From positions 1-8,825 of the forward strand of contig JAEYWB010000072.1 of the NCBI GenBank assembly GCA_023429275.1: a stretch of DNA of 8,825 nucleotides, given 5' to 3'. A program made the translations under genes and the position numbers. Positions 6,371-8,825 of this stretch are shown here, in pieces. A model generated the notes under the pieces. It had not been told where the DNA came from. It ran no database searches and worked only from the letters and a program-made list of their open reading frames with translations. Position 1 is the first letter of the stretch. Every line of letters starts with the position of its first letter. The stretch is from Planctomycetota bacterium. Its GTDB lineage: Bacteria > Planctomycetota > Planctomycetia > Planctomycetales > Planctomycetaceae.

Positions 6371-8200
6371 TCAGTCGACCTTCGGAGGAGAAGGGGGAAG
6401 CTCAATCGGCTCCGGCAGCAGGGGAGCGGCCGGAACGAGCGACTGCGGTTCGGGGAGCCGCGGGGCCGGCATCAGCAGCGGCCTTCCCTCGATCGGCATC
6501 AGCCTGCGACGGGGCGGGGCGATGATCGTTGCCGAGGCTCCGGAGATCTCCGATTCGACCGCCACGGGAGGGGTGATCGGAACGAAGTCGTCTTCACTGA
6601 CCAGAACCGGAAGAGGAGGCGGCGGTGGAACGGTCGGCTCGGCCTTGGGTTCTCCAGAAGGCTGGGGCTTTGGTGAGGGAGTCGCCGGCGGCACCTTGAC
6701 TTCAGCCGCTGGCATCGGCATGGGAGCAACCGGGGTCGCGACGGCGTCAGACGGCGAAGCGGGGACCGGAGCCGGAACCAGCTTGATCGGCGGGGCCGGC
6801 TTCGGCAGATCGGGCATGACGACGTTGGGGAGCGACGTCTCCTTGAGCGGACTCGGAATCGGAACGCCCGAGCTGATGGGGCGAGTCGGATTCTCTGGAC
6901 GTTCGGCAGTCTGGGTAGGACGCGGAGCGGCCGGTTCCGGCGCCGGCTGGACAGGGAGGGCGATCGGGAGCGGCACGTTCGGCCGCGTCCGCTGCCGGTA
7001 CAGCACGAGGGCGTGGCAGGCGTGATAGAGCGGTCCGGGGTCGATCGTCTGGTTGACGGTGGTCGTAAGATCGGTCGCCAGCGAGCGAACCGCATTCTGA
7101 ACCCAGGGTTCCTGCAGCCGCGAAGTGGGGAGCCCCATCATCAGCCACTCGAGCATATGCCCGGAGGCCCGGATCCGTTCCGCGAAGTCGAAGCTGAACT
7201 CCCGCTGGCGGTAAAACTTCGTCGAGAACGAGCCGTCCTGGTTCTGCACGTTTCTGGCGTGCTGGATGTATTGCTCAACTTTCTGGTGAGCGGCAAGCCA
7301 GGGGCCGCGCAGCTCACCATGCTTCTGAAGGTACGAGTTTCGTGCGTACGCGAGGGCGAAGAGGCCGTGCGTTCCACCACAGGGGGAATCGAGTACGCCG
7401 TCTGCCGTCTGAATCTCAGCCAGTCTTGCCAGACTCCACTTCTGGCCGTGCATGTTCTGCCACTCGGAGTCCGGATCCAGGTAGTGAGTCAGGAACCAGA
7501 GCGTCCAGGAAACTTCGACATTGCCGCTCGTCGTCCGCTGGGCGTGGCGAACCATGTCCGCCATGGTGACGACCTTGCCCCCCGCAACCTTGAACTCGTG
7601 GTTCAAGGGGAGGTTCGACATCGTCAGGATGGCCAGGAACTGGTTGACGTGACCTTCGAACCAGTAGGGGACGTTAAACGGATGAGCGCGGCCGCCGTAG
7701 GGCGTCGCTTCGAACCAGTGCTCGTTGCGGTACGTCGCCTCATTGGAGATGTACTGGATTGCGCTGATCTTGCGCGGGCCGGTCGGCTCGTTGATCTTGA
7801 GCTGGAAGTCGTTCCGGTAGGCAAGAACCCCGTGCATGATCTGCCACGGAGAATTCTGCTGGGAGCTGCCCGGCGTGACGTCGAGGAACCGCCGGCTGTT
7901 CTGCGCGATGGCCCGATCGACGAGCTGCATCAGCGGGTCGGATGTCGCGGCGGCCTTGTCGGTCGCCGCAGGAGTGGCTGCGGCCGTCCGGGGGAGAGGT
8001 TCCCGCGACGCCGGTGGGGCAGGAACAATTCCAGGAGGAAGAGAGGACGGCTTGGCCCCCTGGGTAGTCTGGGGGGATCTGGACCGGCTGTCACGGCCGA
8101 AGAATCCGGCGGCCCCTGCGTAACGCCAGCCCAGTGCGGTACCGCAAAGCAATGCCGTTGCGATCAGCCATCGGGAATTGCGGCGTCCTTGCCGAACCAT
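6371..8200 (-). CDS. Exported alpha/alpha-toroid (prenyltransferase/cyclase-like) protein with proline-rich C-terminal tail
   Basis: A 609-residue planctomycete-type protein of unknown function. Residues 10-31 form an N-terminal signal or anchor after a basic start (MVRQGRRNSR). A Pro/Ala/Thr-rich linker (about 43-86) leads to a helical domain (about 88-402). That domain has two segments resembling repeats of terpene cyclases and prenyltransferase beta subunits: LAEIQTADGVLDSPCGGTHG (260-279) and NVQNQDGSFSTKFYR (317-331), and it ends with LYHACHALVLY (391-401). Asp271, Cys274, His278 and His393/Cys395/His396 could bind a metal, as Asp/Cys/His do in farnesyltransferase beta; this is inference from pattern only. 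Residues 405-609 are proline-rich and low in complexity, likely a disordered extracytoplasmic tail. GGGAGAGGG (8214-8206) before the ATG supports the start. It is the first of two genes with the DUF6807 gene and both products appear exported. Confidence 0.8.
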   Translation of the reverse strand: MVRQGRRNSRWLIATALLCGTALGWRYAGAAGFFGRDSRSRSPQTTQGAKPSSLPPGIVPAPPASREPLPRTAAATPAATDKAAATSDPLMQLVDRAIAQNSRRFLDVTPGSSQQNSPWQIMHGVLAYRNDFQLKINEPTGPRKISAIQYISNEATYRNEHWFEATPYGGRAHPFNVPYWFEGHVNQFLAILTMSNLPLNHEFKVAGGKVVTMADMVRHAQRTTSGNVEVSWTLWFLTHYLDPDSEWQNMHGQKWSLARLAEIQTADGVLDSPCGGTHGLFALAYARNSYLQKHGELRGPWLAAHQKVEQYIQHARNVQNQDGSFSTKFYRQREFSFDFAERIRASGHMLEWLMMGLPTSRLQEPWVQNAVRSLATDLTTTVNQTIDPGPLYHACHALVLYRQRTRPNVPLPIALPVQPAPEPAAPRPTQTAERPENPTRPISSGVPIPSPLKETSLPNVVMPDLPKPAPPIKLVPAPVPASPSDAVATPVAPMPMPAAEVKVPPATPSPKPQPSGEPKAEPTVPPPPPLPVLVSEDDFVPITPPVAVESEISGASATIIAPPRRRLMPIEGRPLLMPAPRLPEPQSLVPAAPLLPEPIELPPSPPKVD

Positions 8201-8205
8201 GTCGA

Positions 8206-8214
8206 CCCTCTCCC
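8206..8214 (-). promoter_or_regulatory. Ribosome-binding site of the toroid protein gene
   Basis: On the minus strand GGGAGAGGG lies five bases before the ATG at 8200, a strong purine-rich Shine-Dalgarno that fixes this start. Confidence 0.7.
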
Positions 8215-8218
8215 TGAC

Positions 8219-8244
8219 GAAAAAGCCTTCAGCGCGGGGGAAGG
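8219..8244 (-). terminator. Weak terminator-like hairpin just before the toroid gene
   Basis: On the minus strand CCTTC (8244-8240) and GAAGG (8230-8226) can pair around a 9-base loop and are followed by C and TTTTT (8224-8220). The 5-pair stem is weak. It could end transcripts from the DUF899 remnant, but it sits only five bases upstream of the toroid gene's ribosome site, so it might act as an attenuator or be chance. Confidence 0.25.
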
Positions 8245-8364
8245 GTACCGAATCAGAAACGAAGGGAGAAGACGATTTCCGATCAGCGGCCAGGCACCGG
8301 CAGAATCAGAACGCTCGTCTCCGGGAGGCTGACGACGAATTCATTTTTCACGAGGAGATCCGGC

Positions 8365-8825
8365 TCAGCCGTAGGTCGGCTTCTGTGGCCATCCGTCGGG
8401 AGAATCCTCGAAGTCCTCCTGTCGGCCGTAGGGGGTGACGTCGAGCAGGCGGTACGAGTCTGTCAGGCTTTCGACCCCACGGGCATAGGTCGAATACGTG
8501 TGGTAAACGTCGTTTCCCAGTTGAAAGAAGACGCTCAGCCCGTGCGTTTCTCCACCGGCGAAATACGGCTCCTTCGCCTTCCGGGCCTCGATTTCCTGTT
8601 CGTCCCGGAAGTTGTGCTCCAGCGTCACGACGTTCTTGTCGAGCGTGACATGGAAGTCGTAGTTGAAGTCGGAGCCCCTCGAACGTGTAGCTCTTGTCGA
8701 GCTTGACAATCGGCAGCCGGCGGCGGGAGGCGTTGACCTCATCGTAACGGGCGGTCAGGGCCTTTTCGGCGGCCAGCAGCTCCCTGCGGGCGGCGAGCCA
8801 TTCCGCGCGGGACCTGATCGGGGGG
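8365..8825 (-). pseudogene. DUF899 family (thioredoxin-like) gene with an internal frame-breaking deletion; 5' end outside the window
   Basis: Two pieces of one family protein lie end to end in different frames. The first (8824-8678) reads [20 protein letters not shown] and continues to LDKSYTFEG, the usual N-terminus of DUF899 proteins, whose start should lie only a few codons beyond the right edge. The second (8676-8365) begins [13 protein letters not shown] and includes [25 protein letters not shown] and [15 protein letters not shown], the usual C-terminal third. In intact members about 100 residues separate these parts and contain the Cys-containing thioredoxin-like core; here they are joined at GAGGGGCTCC (8680-8671) with a frame change. 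The stop at 8365 also comes right after PTYG, where relatives usually continue with a Trp-containing tail. The product should be non-functional. An assembly error at the join is the main alternative. Confidence 0.85.

Noticed and set aside
7013..8332. Long plus-strand open frame opposite the toroid gene
   Set aside because: It mirrors a minus-strand gene with clear signal peptide, ribosome site and protein-like sequence. Its translation has no recognisable domain; long antisense frames are expected at this GC content.
8284..8352. Short minus-strand frame (GTG start, about 22 residues) after the DUF899 remnant
   Set aside because: The stretch KNEFVVSLPETSVLILPVPG looks protein-like, but there is no ribosome site and it is too short for support.
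1..8825. CRISPR array, tRNA, rRNA, insertion sequence or defence system
   Set aside because: I looked for regular direct repeats, tRNA-like ends, terminal inverted repeats, transposase motifs and nuclease or toxin motifs and saw none.

Overview
The window is GC-rich (by eye about 60 to 65 %) bacterial chromosome, most likely from a planctomycete of the order Planctomycetales. The clues are a secreted DUF6807 ('PmoA'-type) protein, a DUF899 family member, a small Flp-like protein with the 'SAELVLVATILVIG' membrane segment typical of planctomycetes, a secreted helical-toroid protein with a proline-rich tail, and sparse, weak Shine-Dalgarno signals. No rRNA, tRNA, CRISPR array, IS element or phage gene was seen. 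Most genes are on the minus strand.

Layout from left to right. Positions 1-1583 hold a minus-strand operon read right to left: a YtrA-type GntR repressor, an ABC transporter ATPase, and the first 50 residues of a membrane protein (probably the permease) that runs off the left edge. A sigma70-like promoter overlaps an inverted repeat just before the repressor start, which suggests autorepression and a nearly leaderless mRNA. Positions 1674-2210 (minus) hold a thpR-like 2',3'-cyclic phosphodiesterase gene interrupted by one in-frame TAA. A divergent MFS transporter of the anion:cation symporter type follows at 2436-3716 (plus). Then comes a 547-base stretch with no convincing gene but with RNA hairpins, leading into a small Flp-pilin-like gene (4264-4584, plus) with a clear intrinsic terminator. 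Convergent to it is a stand-alone lipoyl-like domain protein without the modifiable lysine (4715-4966, minus). Positions 5122-8200 hold two minus-strand genes in a probable operon: a 609-residue exported alpha-toroid protein and a secreted DUF6807 protein. At the right edge (8365-8825, minus) is a DUF899 gene that has lost its thioredoxin-like core through an internal, frame-breaking deletion.

The GntR, ABC and permease genes form one regulatory and transport unit. The toroid and DUF6807 proteins are both exported and probably act together outside the cytoplasm, though their substrate is unknown. Two of the recognisable genes (thpR and DUF899) are broken, which points to local gene decay or to sequence errors. 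I did not find a clearly new defence or mobile system. The most unusual items are the toroid protein with a farnesyltransferase-like Asp/Cys/His pattern, the lysine-free lipoyl domain, and the promoter-operator of the GntR operon.
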